NCBI GenBank assembly: GCA_017483805.1
Contig: JAFUUL010000100.1
Coordinates: 1 to 41,621, forward strand
Length of the DNA: 41,621 nucleotides
Source of the DNA: Prevotella sp.
GTDB lineage: Bacteria > Bacteroidota > Bacteroidia > Bacteroidales > Bacteroidaceae
Direction: 5' to 3'
This document shows positions 29,415 to 39,715 of this stretch, one piece after another; position 1 is the stretch's first letter; each line of letters begins with the position of its first letter. A program made the position numbers and the translations under genes. Under the pieces are notes generated by a model. It was given only the letters and a program-made list of their open reading frames with translations. It made no database searches and was not told the origin of the DNA.

Positions 29415-32255
29415 ATGAAAAAGTTCCTTTTCTGTATCTCTCTCGTTTTGACGGGACTGATGACCTCTTGCGTAGATAAGTACGAAGAGGTGGATGCAGA
29501 CTCCAAACCCTCGTGGCTCGGCGGAAGCATCTATTCAGAACTGAAGAATCCTAACCAGGAGAGGCTTACGGGAACATTTACGAACTACCTGCGGTTGATC
29601 GACGACCTCGGCTATGACGAGGTGCTGAACCGCACGGGTTCGAAGACGGTGTTCCCTGCCAATGACGAAGCCTTCGAGCGATTCTTCAAAAGTAATGACT
29701 GGGGCGTCAGCAGTTATGAGCAGTTGTCGCTGGCTCAGAAGAAGTTGTTGCTCTACTCTTCAATGCTCGACAATGCCCTTCTGTTGGGTTTGCTGCCTAA
29801 TGTCAGCAACGGTACCAATACTCCCGACAAGGGCGAGGCTGTCAAGCATGCTACCAATGTGAGTGTGATAGACACCATCCAGCATATCGCCGATGCAGCA
29901 GGTATGCCACAGGGCAACCGCTACTGGGAGAAGTACTACGACCGCGGTATCGACTTGGTGACAGACGCCACCATCCCCATGATGGTCCACCTGACCCGCG
30001 AGTATATGCTGCACAACAACATCACCACCCTGGGCGACGAGAGTGACTTTGCCGTACTGACCGGCACACCTTTCACCGAGGGCACGGCTTATATCTTCAA
30101 CAACCAGGTTATCAATGGCGATGTCACCTGTCAGAATGGCTACATCCACCAGTTGGACAATGTGCTCGTTCCGCCGGGCAACATGGCCCAGGTGTTGCGC
30201 CGCCACAGCAAGATGACCTACTTCAGCCGCATTCTGGACCACTATGCAGCGCCTTACTATGATGCGACGACCACTCGCCAGTATAACGACTGGGCCAAGG
30301 CTAACAACCTGCCCCAGAAGGACAGCATCTTCCAGATGCGCTACATGAGCACCAACTCACAGGACGTCCAGTTGACGCGCGACCCGAACGGCACGGAGGT
30401 TTCTTCTACCTTCATACTGTCCTACGACCCAGGTTGGAACCAGTACTCTCCCATGCCGGGTACAAGTGCCATCAAGGACATCGGTGCCTTCTTCGTGCCT
30501 GATGACAATGCTGTGAAGGATTACTTCCTGCCCGGCGGTGGCGGCTCACACCTGATTGACATCTATGGCGGACTGCCCAACACCGAGGCCAACCTGATGG
30601 TGAACCTCGACTCGCTGCACTCCAAGAAGCCCGGCATTCTGGCTTCGTTCACCAAGAACCTGATGAAGACCAACTTCTCCACCACCGTTCCTTCGAAGTT
30701 TGACAACGTAACGAACGATGCCTCGGAGAACATGGGACTGAAACTGTCGCTGATCGACCGCAAGGACGACGGCAAGTACGACATTACCATTGCCAACAAC
30801 GGTGTCGTCTACCTGATCAACGAGATGATCGTTCCCGATGAGTATCGCTCGGTGATGGCTCCTGCCTCTGAGTATCCTGACATGAAGATCATGAATTGGC
30901 TGATTCAGGATCCGTACATCCGCAACACGATGAATCCTTCTTATACGGTCAAGTACGCTGACTTCTACTACTACCTGAAAGCCATGAGCGCCAACTATGC
31001 TTTCTTCATTCCCGAGGACAAGGCTTTCGACTTCTACTATGTTGATCCCGCTACGCTGGGTCACGTGGCCAGCGATGGCATCACGCCGCGTCCCGACGTG
31101 CTCCATATCTACTACGACTCGCTGGCCACACGTGAGCCTTACGTGAAGGCCACACGCTACTACTATGATCCGACGACTGGCGGGATTGACCTCGCTTCGG
31201 CACGCAACGTCAGCAGCCCGGTGGAAATCAATTCGCAATTGGAAGACATTCTGAACTATCACACGCTGGTGCTCGACAGCGGCGCAGTGATCGGCCAGAA
31301 CCATTACTACAAGACCAAGCATGGCGGCGAAGTCTATGTGGATGGCAGTTCTGAGGGCGGACGTGTTATCTCCGGCTCTCAGATTGAGAATCCAGACTTG
31401 CTGCCTGCTCCGCGCATCAAGAACATCTACGGCGAGAAGAACGGTCACGCCTATCGTATAGACCGTCTCATCCAGCCGCCTCACAAGAGTGTCTATGCCG
31501 TCCTGGATGAAAACAAGGATGTGTTCAGTGAGTTCCTCGATGTCTGCACCGGCTTCCAGGCTACCGAACTGTTGGCATGGGCCGGCATCTCCGATGATGA
31601 GAAGGTGGATGCCAACGGCAGAAAACTGGGCTTCTCCGAGCAGGATGCCTATATCGTCTTCACGCGTAATTATAAATTAGGTGCAACCAGCATCGCCAAT
31701 GCTTGTCTGGACTACAACGTGAAGATGTTCAACACCTATAACTATACACTCTTTGCTCCCGACAATACGGCCATGGCCAAGGCATACGCCGACGGTCTGC
31801 CTAAGTGGACGGACATCGTCGCACTGGGTGAGCCTTATCTGGAGATGGAGGAACACGAGGTTACACCTCAAGAGCAGGCTGACAAGGATGCGGCCAAGAA
31901 GATGATCACCCAGATTCGCGACTTCGTGCGCTATCATTTCGTGACCAACTCTGTTTATGCCGACAATACCATTGAGGGTGGTGACTACCAGTCGCTCAGT
32001 TCCGATGAAAGAGGTATTGCCAAGGAAATCGGAATCTCTGGCGGCAACGGCCAGTTGATTCTTTCGGACAGAGCCGGTCATACGGTGACTGTCAATGCCG
32101 ATGATAATAACCGTGTGGTCAACAAGATGGCGCGCGACTACTGGCTCAACGCTGCGAAGACCACGGCCACGGCCATCGAGACATCGTCGTTCTGTGCTGT
32201 CCATCAGATTTCAGAACCGCTCTATGGCAACAAATCCGGCAAATTCAACGAATAA
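29415..32255 (+). CDS. Surface lipoprotein with several FAS1 (fasciclin) domains
   Basis: The 946-residue protein has a lipoprotein signal (MKKFLFCISLVLTGLMTSC; lipobox LMTSC). FAS1 H1-type motifs are visible at about residue 77 (TVFPANDEAF), 528 (YAFFIPEDKAF) and 776 (YTLFAPDNTAM), and H2-type ends at about 245 (GYIHQLDNVLVPPGN) and 465 (GVVYLINEMIVPDEY), so there are three or four FAS1-like units. FAS1 domains mediate adhesion or ligand binding. As the first gene of the SusCD operon, 31 bases before SusC, it occupies the place of an outer-membrane accessory binding protein. Most such proteins in Bacteroidetes are annotated only as fasciclin domain-containing. The ligand is not known. Confidence 0.88.
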   Translation: MKKFLFCISLVLTGLMTSCVDKYEEVDADSKPSWLGGSIYSELKNPNQERLTGTFTNYLRLIDDLGYDEVLNRTGSKTVFPANDEAFERFFKSNDWGVSSYEQLSLAQKKLLLYSSMLDNALLLGLLPNVSNGTNTPDKGEAVKHATNVSVIDTIQHIADAAGMPQGNRYWEKYYDRGIDLVTDATIPMMVHLTREYMLHNNITTLGDESDFAVLTGTPFTEGTAYIFNNQVINGDVTCQNGYIHQLDNVLVPPGNMAQVLRRHSKMTYFSRILDHYAAPYYDATTTRQYNDWAKANNLPQKDSIFQMRYMSTNSQDVQLTRDPNGTEVSSTFILSYDPGWNQYSPMPGTSAIKDIGAFFVPDDNAVKDYFLPGGGGSHLIDIYGGLPNTEANLMVNLDSLHSKKPGILASFTKNLMKTNFSTTVPSKFDNVTNDASENMGLKLSLIDRKDDGKYDITIANNGVVYLINEMIVPDEYRSVMAPASEYPDMKIMNWLIQDPYIRNTMNPSYTVKYADFYYYLKAMSANYAFFIPEDKAFDFYYVDPATLGHVASDGITPRPDVLHIYYDSLATREPYVKATRYYYDPTTGGIDLASARNVSSPVEINSQLEDILNYHTLVLDSGAVIGQNHYYKTKHGGEVYVDGSSEGGRVISGSQIENPDLLPAPRIKNIYGEKNGHAYRIDRLIQPPHKSVYAVLDENKDVFSEFLDVCTGFQATELLAWAGISDDEKVDANGRKLGFSEQDAYIVFTRNYKLGATSIANACLDYNVKMFNTYNYTLFAPDNTAMAKAYADGLPKWTDIVALGEPYLEMEEHEVTPQEQADKDAAKKMITQIRDFVRYHFVTNSVYADNTIEGGDYQSLSSDERGIAKEIGISGGNGQLILSDRAGHTVTVNADDNNRVVNKMARDYWLNAAKTTATAIETSSFCAVHQISEPLYGNKSGKFNE

Positions 32256-32286
32256 CTAACAACAGCGAACTCAAAAGACTAAGACA

Positions 32287-35200
32287 ATGAATATTCAAAG
32301 AGTCATATTAACCGCCCTGCTCGGGCTCATCTGCCAGTTTGCAGCGGCTCAGGGAACGGTCTCGGGTACGTTGAGCGACAATGAGGGTCCCATCATGATG
32401 GGTACCGTCTGTGAGGTCGATGCCAACAATCGTATTGTGAACAATGCTACGACCGACTTCAACGGTAACTTCTCGATGAAGATCACCAATACGAAGAATA
32501 AACTCCGCTTCTCCTATGTAGGCGACAAGACACAGACCGTGGCTATCGGCGACAGAAAGGTGTTTAAGATCAAGTTGGAACCCGCCAACGCCCAGTTGAA
32601 AGAAGTAAAGGTCGTGGGCCGCAAAGGCAGTTCCGGCGGCCTGATGCTGCAGAAGAAGGAGATTGCCGTCTCTCAGCAGACCATGAACATGCAGGAGGTG
32701 GAAGGTCTGGCCTTCACCTCTGCCGACGAGGCCCTGCAGGGCCAGATTGCCGGTCTCGACATCGTGTCTAACTCTGGTAACCTCGGTGCAGGCACTCAGA
32801 TGCGTCTGCGTGGTGTCACCACGCTTTCGGCCAATGCCAACCCGCTGATTGTCGTCGATGACAAGATCTTCGACAACCCCGACGAGGACTTCGACTATGC
32901 CAATGCCGACGAGGAGCAGTATTCATCGCTGCTGTCGGTCAACGTGGAGGATATCGCCTCAATCACCGTGTTGAAGGACGCCGCCGCAACGGCTGTCTGG
33001 GGCTCCAAGGGTGCCAACGGTGTGATTATGATTACCACCAAGCGTGGTAGCCGTGGCAAACCCCGCGTCAACTTCTCCTATAAGTTCACCGGCACCTGGA
33101 TGCCCGATGGCTACAGCCTGCTGAACGGTGACGACTACACCATGCTGATGAAGGAGGAATTCTATAATCCCACGCAGCAGGCCGACCGCACCACCTCGAT
33201 GGCTGAGTTGAACTACGACAAGTCTGGCTATGCCGACTGGGAGAACTGGAACAACAACACCGACTGGGTGGACGCCGTGAAGCAGTTCGGCGGTATGCAC
33301 GACTTCAGCGTCAACCTGACGGGTGGCGGTCAGAAGGCTACCTTCCGTATCTCTGCCGGTTACAAGCACCAGACCGGTACCGTCATCGGACAGAAGTTCC
33401 AGCAGTTCACCACGCGTATGGCACTGGACTACAATGTGTCAGACCGCATTCGCTTCATCACGAACTTCGCCCTGACCTATACGAACAACGACAAGAACTA
33501 TGCAGAGAAGGTGAATGGCGTCAGCCATCCCAGCCTGCTCTCTATCGCCCAGAACCAGGCTCCTAACATGGCCATCTACCGTCAGGACGGCAACGGCAAT
33601 GACACCGACGAGTACTTCCTGATGAACCCGACGGCTCCCAACCGTAACACCACGCCTTACGACGGCTTCTATTCCAGTTACGACCTGTCGGCCCTCTATG
33701 GACTGGGTAACCCCGTGGCCATCGCCGATCAGGCATGGATCAAGGACCAGACCTATCGTCTGACGCCTGACTTCACCATCAAGTACGAGATTCTGGGCAC
33801 TGAGCCCGAGACGAGCCGACTGACCTTCAACGGTCGTGTAGACTTCGATATCTTTGCCGAGTCGAAGCCCACCTTCTGGTCGGCTGCCCTCACCAACCGT
33901 CTGTGGACGGACTCGGAGTATAACCTGACAACCAACTACGAGTTCAACCGCATGAAGATCGGCGGTCGTGCAGAGTTGGTCTTCACGCCTTACTTCAAGA
34001 ACCGTGACTGGTCGGCAACGATGTTGCTGCGCTACGAGATGAACACGCAGAACTCCAACAACCAGACCGTTGTGATGGGCCACCTGCCTAACGGCATCAC
34101 CTCATCGACCGTCGATGCCTCGCCCGGCACGCCCAGCAGCGGCAACGGACGCTCTAACTCGCAGAACGTGCTCTACAATGGTCACGTCAGTTACCTGGAC
34201 GGCCGCTACAGCCTCGGCTTCTCGCTCCGTGCTGATGGTGACTCGAAGTTCGGTCCGAAGCACAAGTGGGCTTACTTCCCCGGTGTGTCGTTGCGCTACA
34301 ACATCATCGACGAGCCGTTCATGAAGGGCATTAAGGATGTGGTTTCCATGATTGGCCTCCGTGCTTCGTGGGGTATTGTGGGTAAGGCACCGGATAAGGA
34401 CTACCTCTTCTATAATACCTATAACACTTCGGCCGGCCAGTACGGTAAGGGCTCTACCAATCTGGCAACATTTGCTACACTCGACGGTCTGAAACTCGAT
34501 GACCTGCGCTGGGAGAAGACCATGAGTTATAACCTCGGTTTCAACTTGGGCTTCTTCAACGACAAGTACGAGATTGACTTCGACTATTACTACAAGGACA
34601 CCAAGGACCTGCTGATGGCAAATGTCAATATCCCGTCGTTCACTGGTTTCGGCAGCCTGGCCTATTCTAACGTAGGACGCATGACTAACGAAGGTTGGGA
34701 GTTGAACTTCAATGCCAAGAAATTCATCAAGATTGGTAAGTTCTCTGCCGACTTCGGACTGAACATTGCCCAGAACTCCAACTTGCTGAAGGAGATGGAC
34801 GAGAGCGTGCTTACCTCTATCAACGGTACGACATGGGATGCCTCCAAGCGCGGCACCTATCCCGTCCGTGTGCAGTTGAACAACTCGCTCGGCTCTATCT
34901 ACGGTTTCCATTACAAGGGCGTCTATCAGTACACCTACGACTATCTGGAGAACTACCAGAAGGAGAACAACCTGAATCCTACTCAGTACGAAAACTGGAT
35001 CAACGACTTCCTGGCTGAGGGCCATACGGCTCCCGTGGCAGTCGGTGCCGACGGCAAGGTCATCATGGACAACAATACCGGCAAGCCCCAGCATCAGAAG
35101 TATGCCTACGGCACGGCCAGTGAGTATGACTTCCAGGGTGGTGATGCCATCTATGAGGATATCAACCACGACGGACAGATCAACGCACTCGACATTGTCT

Positions 35201-35706
35201 ACTTGGGCAACTCGCTGCCTAAGGTAAACGGTGGTTTCAACATCTCGCTCAACTATGGCCGCTGGTTTGTGAAGGGTCGCTTCAACTATCGTTTCGGCAA
35301 CAAGGTGGTGAACACCGCCCGCATGAGCCTGGAGAAGATGTACGACACCAACAACCAGAGCACCACGGTGAACTACCGCTGGCGCAAGGATGGCGATGTG
35401 ACGCCGATGCCGCGCGCTATGTATCAGTCGGGCTGGAACTGGCAGAACTCCGACCGCTATGTAGAGGACGGTGGTTTCGTCCGCTTCCAGAACCTGCAGG
35501 TGGGCTATCGCTTCGACAATAAGATGATCAAGAAGTGGGGCCTGAACCAACTTCAGGCTTATGCTTCGCTGAACAACCTCTACGTCTGGACCAAGTACAG
35601 CGGTATAGACCCCGAGGTGTCGCAGAAGGGCTACAACCCTGCTATCGACGATGCCAAGACACCGCGCTCCAAGCAGTTTACGTTCACACTTAATTTCGGA
35701 TTCTAA
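32287..35706 (+). CDS. SusC/RagA-like TonB-dependent outer-membrane transporter
   Basis: The 1139-residue protein has a signal peptide (MNIQRVILTALLGLICQFAAAQ). A carboxypeptidase-regulatory-like beta domain (about 23-95, GTVSGTLSDNEGPIMMGTV) is followed by the plug: LKEVKVVGRKG, ALQGQIAGLDIVSNSGNLGAG, MRLRGVTTLSANANPLIVVDD, ITVLKDAAATAVWGSKGANGVIMITTKRG (about 105-260). The remainder is the beta barrel, ending in the outer-membrane signature FTFTLNFGF. Length is normal for SusC proteins (about 1000-1150). It imports ligands delivered by the SusD partner 13 bases downstream, using TonB energy. The substrate cannot be told from the sequence; there is no neighbouring CAZyme. Confidence 0.97.
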   Translation: MNIQRVILTALLGLICQFAAAQGTVSGTLSDNEGPIMMGTVCEVDANNRIVNNATTDFNGNFSMKITNTKNKLRFSYVGDKTQTVAIGDRKVFKIKLEPANAQLKEVKVVGRKGSSGGLMLQKKEIAVSQQTMNMQEVEGLAFTSADEALQGQIAGLDIVSNSGNLGAGTQMRLRGVTTLSANANPLIVVDDKIFDNPDEDFDYANADEEQYSSLLSVNVEDIASITVLKDAAATAVWGSKGANGVIMITTKRGSRGKPRVNFSYKFTGTWMPDGYSLLNGDDYTMLMKEEFYNPTQQADRTTSMAELNYDKSGYADWENWNNNTDWVDAVKQFGGMHDFSVNLTGGGQKATFRISAGYKHQTGTVIGQKFQQFTTRMALDYNVSDRIRFITNFALTYTNNDKNYAEKVNGVSHPSLLSIAQNQAPNMAIYRQDGNGNDTDEYFLMNPTAPNRNTTPYDGFYSSYDLSALYGLGNPVAIADQAWIKDQTYRLTPDFTIKYEILGTEPETSRLTFNGRVDFDIFAESKPTFWSAALTNRLWTDSEYNLTTNYEFNRMKIGGRAELVFTPYFKNRDWSATMLLRYEMNTQNSNNQTVVMGHLPNGITSSTVDASPGTPSSGNGRSNSQNVLYNGHVSYLDGRYSLGFSLRADGDSKFGPKHKWAYFPGVSLRYNIIDEPFMKGIKDVVSMIGLRASWGIVGKAPDKDYLFYNTYNTSAGQYGKGSTNLATFATLDGLKLDDLRWEKTMSYNLGFNLGFFNDKYEIDFDYYYKDTKDLLMANVNIPSFTGFGSLAYSNVGRMTNEGWELNFNAKKFIKIGKFSADFGLNIAQNSNLLKEMDESVLTSINGTTWDASKRGTYPVRVQLNNSLGSIYGFHYKGVYQYTYDYLENYQKENNLNPTQYENWINDFLAEGHTAPVAVGADGKVIMDNNTGKPQHQKYAYGTASEYDFQGGDAIYEDINHDGQINALDIVYLGNSLPKVNGGFNISLNYGRWFVKGRFNYRFGNKVVNTARMSLEKMYDTNNQSTTVNYRWRKDGDVTPMPRAMYQSGWNWQNSDRYVEDGGFVRFQNLQVGYRFDNKMIKKWGLNQLQAYASLNNLYVWTKYSGIDPEVSQKGYNPAIDDAKTPRSKQFTFTLNFGF

Positions 35707-35719
35707 GCATTTCAAGATT

Positions 35720-37474
35720 ATGAAGAAATATATATTAATGTTCGTTTCCAGTTTGATGCTGGTGTCGTGTCTCGACACTATCATCCTGCCTGACGACAAA
35801 ACCGTAGATGAGGATTTCTGGAAGACCAAGGAGGATGTCTCGTCCATGGTCAATGCTGCCTATTCCGCCATGTCGTCGGATGACGTGATTGCCCGTCTGT
35901 TCGTGTGGGGCGACTACCGCACTGATGAACTCAATCGCACATCGTCTGCCGATATCAGCGCTACAACCACGGCTCTCGACGAAATCGCTGCTGTGAACAT
36001 GCAGACCACCAATATGTATGGCAGTTGGTCGGCTTTCTATAGTGTTATCAACCGCTGCAACATCGTGTTGGACCGTGCGGCTGACGTGATGGCTGTTGAC
36101 CCCAACTATACCGATGGTGACTATCAGGTGGACCGTTCGCAGATGCTGGCACTGCGTGCCCTCTGCTACTTCTACCTGGTGCGCAACTTCCGTGACGTGC
36201 CTTACATCACGGAGTCTTACATGAACAGCAGTCAGAACACGCAGGTGGCGCAGTCTGCTCCCGCTTACATTCTGGAGCGTTGTATTGCCGACCTGGAGGA
36301 GGCCTCCAAGGCTCCGCTGAATGCCTCTGGTTATAACAAGTCTGACTGGCGCCGCGTCGGCTGGATGACCAACGATGCCATCCACACGCTGCTGGCCGAC
36401 ATCTATCTGTGGCGTGCCTCTGTCACGCATAATGCTGCCGACTACGAACAGTGTATCAACTACTGCGACCAGGTGATCGAGTCCAAGCAGAAGCAGCACG
36501 TGCGTGGCCGTAATGAACTGACGGAGAAAGAGTATCCTCTGGCCGATGCCAGCGACATCTACAAGGCTCTGTTCGTCACACAGAACGCAGAGGAGAGCAT
36601 TTTTGAGATACAGTCGCGCAGCAATTCTGCCGTTTGCTCTTATTACTACAAGTATAAGAAAGAGAGTGGCACTGCTGGCGAGGGCTGGCTGAAGGCAACC
36701 ACGCTTTTCGCCAATACCCACGATAATTACACGGCCACTACTTTCCTGAGCGATGCTACACTCTACAGTTCTAAGGATATGCGTTACTATGGCGCTTGCT
36801 ACATCCCCAGCACGGGAGAAGAGTCTTACCATGTGCGCAAGATGATTTCTCAGACGCCCGTCCAAACCAAGGTGACCACGAAGACGCGTGAGTCTTACGA
36901 TTACGGAGGCTTGGATAGAAACCTCAATGTGTATCGCCTGACCGATGTGATGCTCATGAAGGCTGAGGCACTAGTTCAGCAAGTGGACACTGCTCTCTCT
37001 ACAACCGAGCAGCAGGATTTGCTCCGCGTGCCCTTCAATCTGATTCAGGCCGTCAATACGCGTGCCCTCCATCAGGAAAATCTGGCTGACTCCATGAAGT
37101 GGACAACCTATAGGACTCAGACCAAGGAACAGTTTGAGAGAATGGTCATGCAGGAGCGTCTGCGTGAGTTCTGCTTCGAGGGACGCCGCTGGTACGACCT
37201 GATGCGCTACAACTACCGTCACATCGACGGTGCTGACTACAGCCGCACCATGGGTGAACTGGTGGATGAAGGTGTTCAGATGCCGGCCAACTACACTGAG
37301 ATGCTGAAACTGATGACCCGTATGCGTGGCACGGAGGCCAGCGGTGTGCAGGCCAAGATGGCCAACGAGGCTTATCTCTATATGCCTGTGCCCAACAGCG
37401 ATATCATCGTCTGCCCGTTGCTGCGTCAGAACCCTGCGTATAAGGATACAAATGAATACGAGAAAAACTATTAA
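35720..37474 (+). CDS. SusD/RagB-like outer-membrane lipoprotein
   Basis: The start at 35720 was chosen because it begins a lipoprotein signal (MKKYILMFVSSLMLVSC); an open frame extends 23 codons further into susC but without a signal. The 584-residue product has the SusD helical core: EDFWKTKEDVSSMVNAAYSAM near 37, NRCNIVLDRA near 112, ALRALCYFYLVRNF near 145, the TPR-like DAIHTLLADIYLWRA near 220, and the C-terminal RLREFCFEGRRWYDLMRYNY and YLYMPVPNSDIIVCP. SusD proteins sit as a lid on the SusC barrel and bind the ligand. It is preceded by SusC (13-base gap) and followed by two FAS1-type genes. Confidence 0.96.
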   Translation: MKKYILMFVSSLMLVSCLDTIILPDDKTVDEDFWKTKEDVSSMVNAAYSAMSSDDVIARLFVWGDYRTDELNRTSSADISATTTALDEIAAVNMQTTNMYGSWSAFYSVINRCNIVLDRAADVMAVDPNYTDGDYQVDRSQMLALRALCYFYLVRNFRDVPYITESYMNSSQNTQVAQSAPAYILERCIADLEEASKAPLNASGYNKSDWRRVGWMTNDAIHTLLADIYLWRASVTHNAADYEQCINYCDQVIESKQKQHVRGRNELTEKEYPLADASDIYKALFVTQNAEESIFEIQSRSNSAVCSYYYKYKKESGTAGEGWLKATTLFANTHDNYTATTFLSDATLYSSKDMRYYGACYIPSTGEESYHVRKMISQTPVQTKVTTKTRESYDYGGLDRNLNVYRLTDVMLMKAEALVQQVDTALSTTEQQDLLRVPFNLIQAVNTRALHQENLADSMKWTTYRTQTKEQFERMVMQERLREFCFEGRRWYDLMRYNYRHIDGADYSRTMGELVDEGVQMPANYTEMLKLMTRMRGTEASGVQAKMANEAYLYMPVPNSDIIVCPLLRQNPAYKDTNEYEKNY

Positions 37475-37477
37475 AGC

Positions 37478-37485
37478 AAAGGAGG
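37478..37485 (+). promoter_or_regulatory. Strong Shine-Dalgarno site before the second FAS1 gene
   Basis: AAAGGAGG lies 7 bases before the ATG at 37493. Such purine-rich sites are rare in Bacteroidetes and are not seen before the other genes in this operon. Confidence 0.5.
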
Positions 37486-37492
37486 AAAGACA

Positions 37493-39679
37493 ATGAATAA
37501 GAATCTAAGAAAAATAGTAGGTAGAGTGGGGCTCATGGCTGTCATGGGTTTCATGGGGTTGGCTATGACTGGCTGTAACCCCGAGCCAGACGAGTCGGAC
37601 CTGTTTACGGCTACCGGTGAGACGGCTACTGACTATATCGCCCGTAAGTCGGAACTGTCATCGTTCATGTATATCTTGCAGCGCGTAGGTCTCGACCGCA
37701 ACCTGTCGTCATACGGTGAGTACACCTGCTTCATTCCTAACAATGACGCCGTTGAAACTTACATCCACGACTTGTATAATGATGCCGAGACGACCATTCC
37801 CCACAATGGTATGACAGAGGAGTCGCTGGAAGGACTGACCGACAGCCTGTGCAACGACATTGCCAAGTATCACCTTGTGAACGGCACGATGACCACCATC
37901 GACATGGGTGGCGGTAGCGGCTCCATCACCACGATGCTCCGCATTCCTGTCACCAGCGACGGCTCTACAGGTCAGATCGTCCTGAACAAGGTCGCTATGA
38001 TTGTTGAGGCCGACTCGGTGGTGACCAATGGTGTGGTGCATGTCCTCAACAATGTGATTCCCCGCAACACCCGCTTACTGCCAGAGGAACTGGATCGCCT
38101 GTCGGAATTCAGCATCTTCAACGAGGCCCTGAAGTTGACAGGTCTCTCAGAGATGATTCGGGATTCCAAGAAGAATGTTGAGTACACCATTTCTGACATC
38201 AAGGATGTGAACTCTGCCGGTAATACTACCGATGACCTTTACCATCCCGAGGATTGTAAGGTGATGTACACCGTCTTTGCCGAGCCAGACTCCGTCATGC
38301 ATCTGAAAGGCATCAATAGCGTAGAAGACCTGGCTGCATACGCCAATCGTGTCTATGGTGATGCCGCCAAATGGTACAACCAGTTGAGCGAAGTCGGTCT
38401 CTGGAATTACGATACCAACAGTTACGAAAAGACCGTCAGCACGGGTACTGACTACAAGAACCGCAACAATGCCCTGAATATGTTTGTGGCCTATCATATC
38501 CTCTATGCCGGTATGCCGGAGGATGAGTTGGTCTACGAGCGCAATTCCAAGTGGCAGAAGGCACAGACATGGAACTACACCAATGGTGCCTCTCCTTATG
38601 ACTACTATGAGACCATGCTGCCCAACACTCTTCTGAAGATTTGGCAGCCGCAGCCGTTGGCCGCTCGCAAGACGCTCTACATCAACCGCTATGTAGCATT
38701 CAATACGTTGACCGATGAACTTGGTACAATGGGTAGCGACGCTATGCATACTATTGAGCGTCAGGGCGTGAGGATCAACCGCACCTCTGATAAGGCTGAC
38801 GGCGCAGAGAACTGGAACATCCAGACCTTCAATGGCTATATCCACAGTCTGCAGGATATGCTGGTCTACGACGAGGATGTGCCAAAGGGCGTACTCCACG
38901 AGCGTATGCGCTTCGACTCGACCACCTTCCTGCCAGAGTTCATCAACAATGGTTTCCGTATGTCTAATTCCAGTGAGATTAGCGCTCTGAACGGTGGCGG
39001 CAGTGGTGCACGTATCGCCTTCCCGCTGAACTATTTCGACAACGTGGTGAGTTACACACCGGAGAACCGCTTCCGCTATAATGTGAAAGGTGCCTATAAT
39101 GCCTGGCAGGCTGATACCTTCCAGGGATGGGGTGACTACGACCTAGCCATCAAACTGCCACCCTTGCCTACTAATACCTATGAGTTCCGCATTTTCTATA
39201 CACCTATGGGACACGGCGGCATGATGCAGTTCTATCTGGGTAACTCTTCTTCTCAGCAGGCCATGATGGCACTTGACATTCCTCTTGATGTGCGTGTCAG
39301 TATTGAAGATCCGCGCATCGGTTGGACTATCTTCACTGATGAGGATGACCTGGGTGTAGCCACCGATGCCGCTATGCGCAACCGTGGTTATATGCGCGGT
39401 ATCTACAGTTATGCAGACCACGCTGAGAATGGTGACCTGAACACGAGTCCTGGTGTCGTAGACGACAAGCGCAATATGCGTTACACTACAACGGGTAACA
39501 ATAGCCTGCGCAAGATCATGGGCCGTGTGCAGTTCAAGCAGAGCGAAGAGCATTGGTTCCGCATCAAGAACGTGATTGCCAACGATGGCAATCTGGCCCG
39601 TAAGTGGCAGTTCGATTATATTGAGTTCGTTCCAGTCGATGTGGTTGACAACGACACCTATTCAGAGGACTGGTTCTAA
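37493..39679 (+). CDS. FAS1-domain lipoprotein with a C-terminal binding-like domain
   Basis: The 728-residue protein has a lipoprotein signal with a long N-region (MNKNLRKIVGRVGLMAVMGF..., lipobox LAMTGC). FAS1 motifs are seen at about residue 77 (YTCFIPNNDAV), with the matching end at about 180 (GVVHVLNNVIPRNT), and a second unit from about 205 (EFSIFNEALKLTGLSEM) through VMYTVFAEPD near 256 to a FNGYIHSLQDMLVYDEDV end near 450. Residues about 500-720 (YNAWQADTFQGWGDYDLAIKLPPLP, YEFRIFYTPMGHGGMMQFYLG, FDYIEFVPVDV) form a beta-rich domain that looks like a carbohydrate-binding jelly roll. It lies 18 bases after SusD and likely fills the role of SusE/SusF-like surface binding proteins. Ligand unknown. 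Confidence 0.87.
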   Translation: MNKNLRKIVGRVGLMAVMGFMGLAMTGCNPEPDESDLFTATGETATDYIARKSELSSFMYILQRVGLDRNLSSYGEYTCFIPNNDAVETYIHDLYNDAETTIPHNGMTEESLEGLTDSLCNDIAKYHLVNGTMTTIDMGGGSGSITTMLRIPVTSDGSTGQIVLNKVAMIVEADSVVTNGVVHVLNNVIPRNTRLLPEELDRLSEFSIFNEALKLTGLSEMIRDSKKNVEYTISDIKDVNSAGNTTDDLYHPEDCKVMYTVFAEPDSVMHLKGINSVEDLAAYANRVYGDAAKWYNQLSEVGLWNYDTNSYEKTVSTGTDYKNRNNALNMFVAYHILYAGMPEDELVYERNSKWQKAQTWNYTNGASPYDYYETMLPNTLLKIWQPQPLAARKTLYINRYVAFNTLTDELGTMGSDAMHTIERQGVRINRTSDKADGAENWNIQTFNGYIHSLQDMLVYDEDVPKGVLHERMRFDSTTFLPEFINNGFRMSNSSEISALNGGGSGARIAFPLNYFDNVVSYTPENRFRYNVKGAYNAWQADTFQGWGDYDLAIKLPPLPTNTYEFRIFYTPMGHGGMMQFYLGNSSSQQAMMALDIPLDVRVSIEDPRIGWTIFTDEDDLGVATDAAMRNRGYMRGIYSYADHAENGDLNTSPGVVDDKRNMRYTTTGNNSLRKIMGRVQFKQSEEHWFRIKNVIANDGNLARKWQFDYIEFVPVDVVDNDTYSEDWF

Positions 39680-39715
39680 TGCAACTGAATATTGATAAAA
39701 GAAAATAGAATAGTT

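Noticed and set aside
34102-35853. A 583-codon open frame on the minus strand opposite SusC and SusD
   Set aside because: It spans the boundary of two well-supported genes on the other strand, and its composition is that of an antisense shadow.
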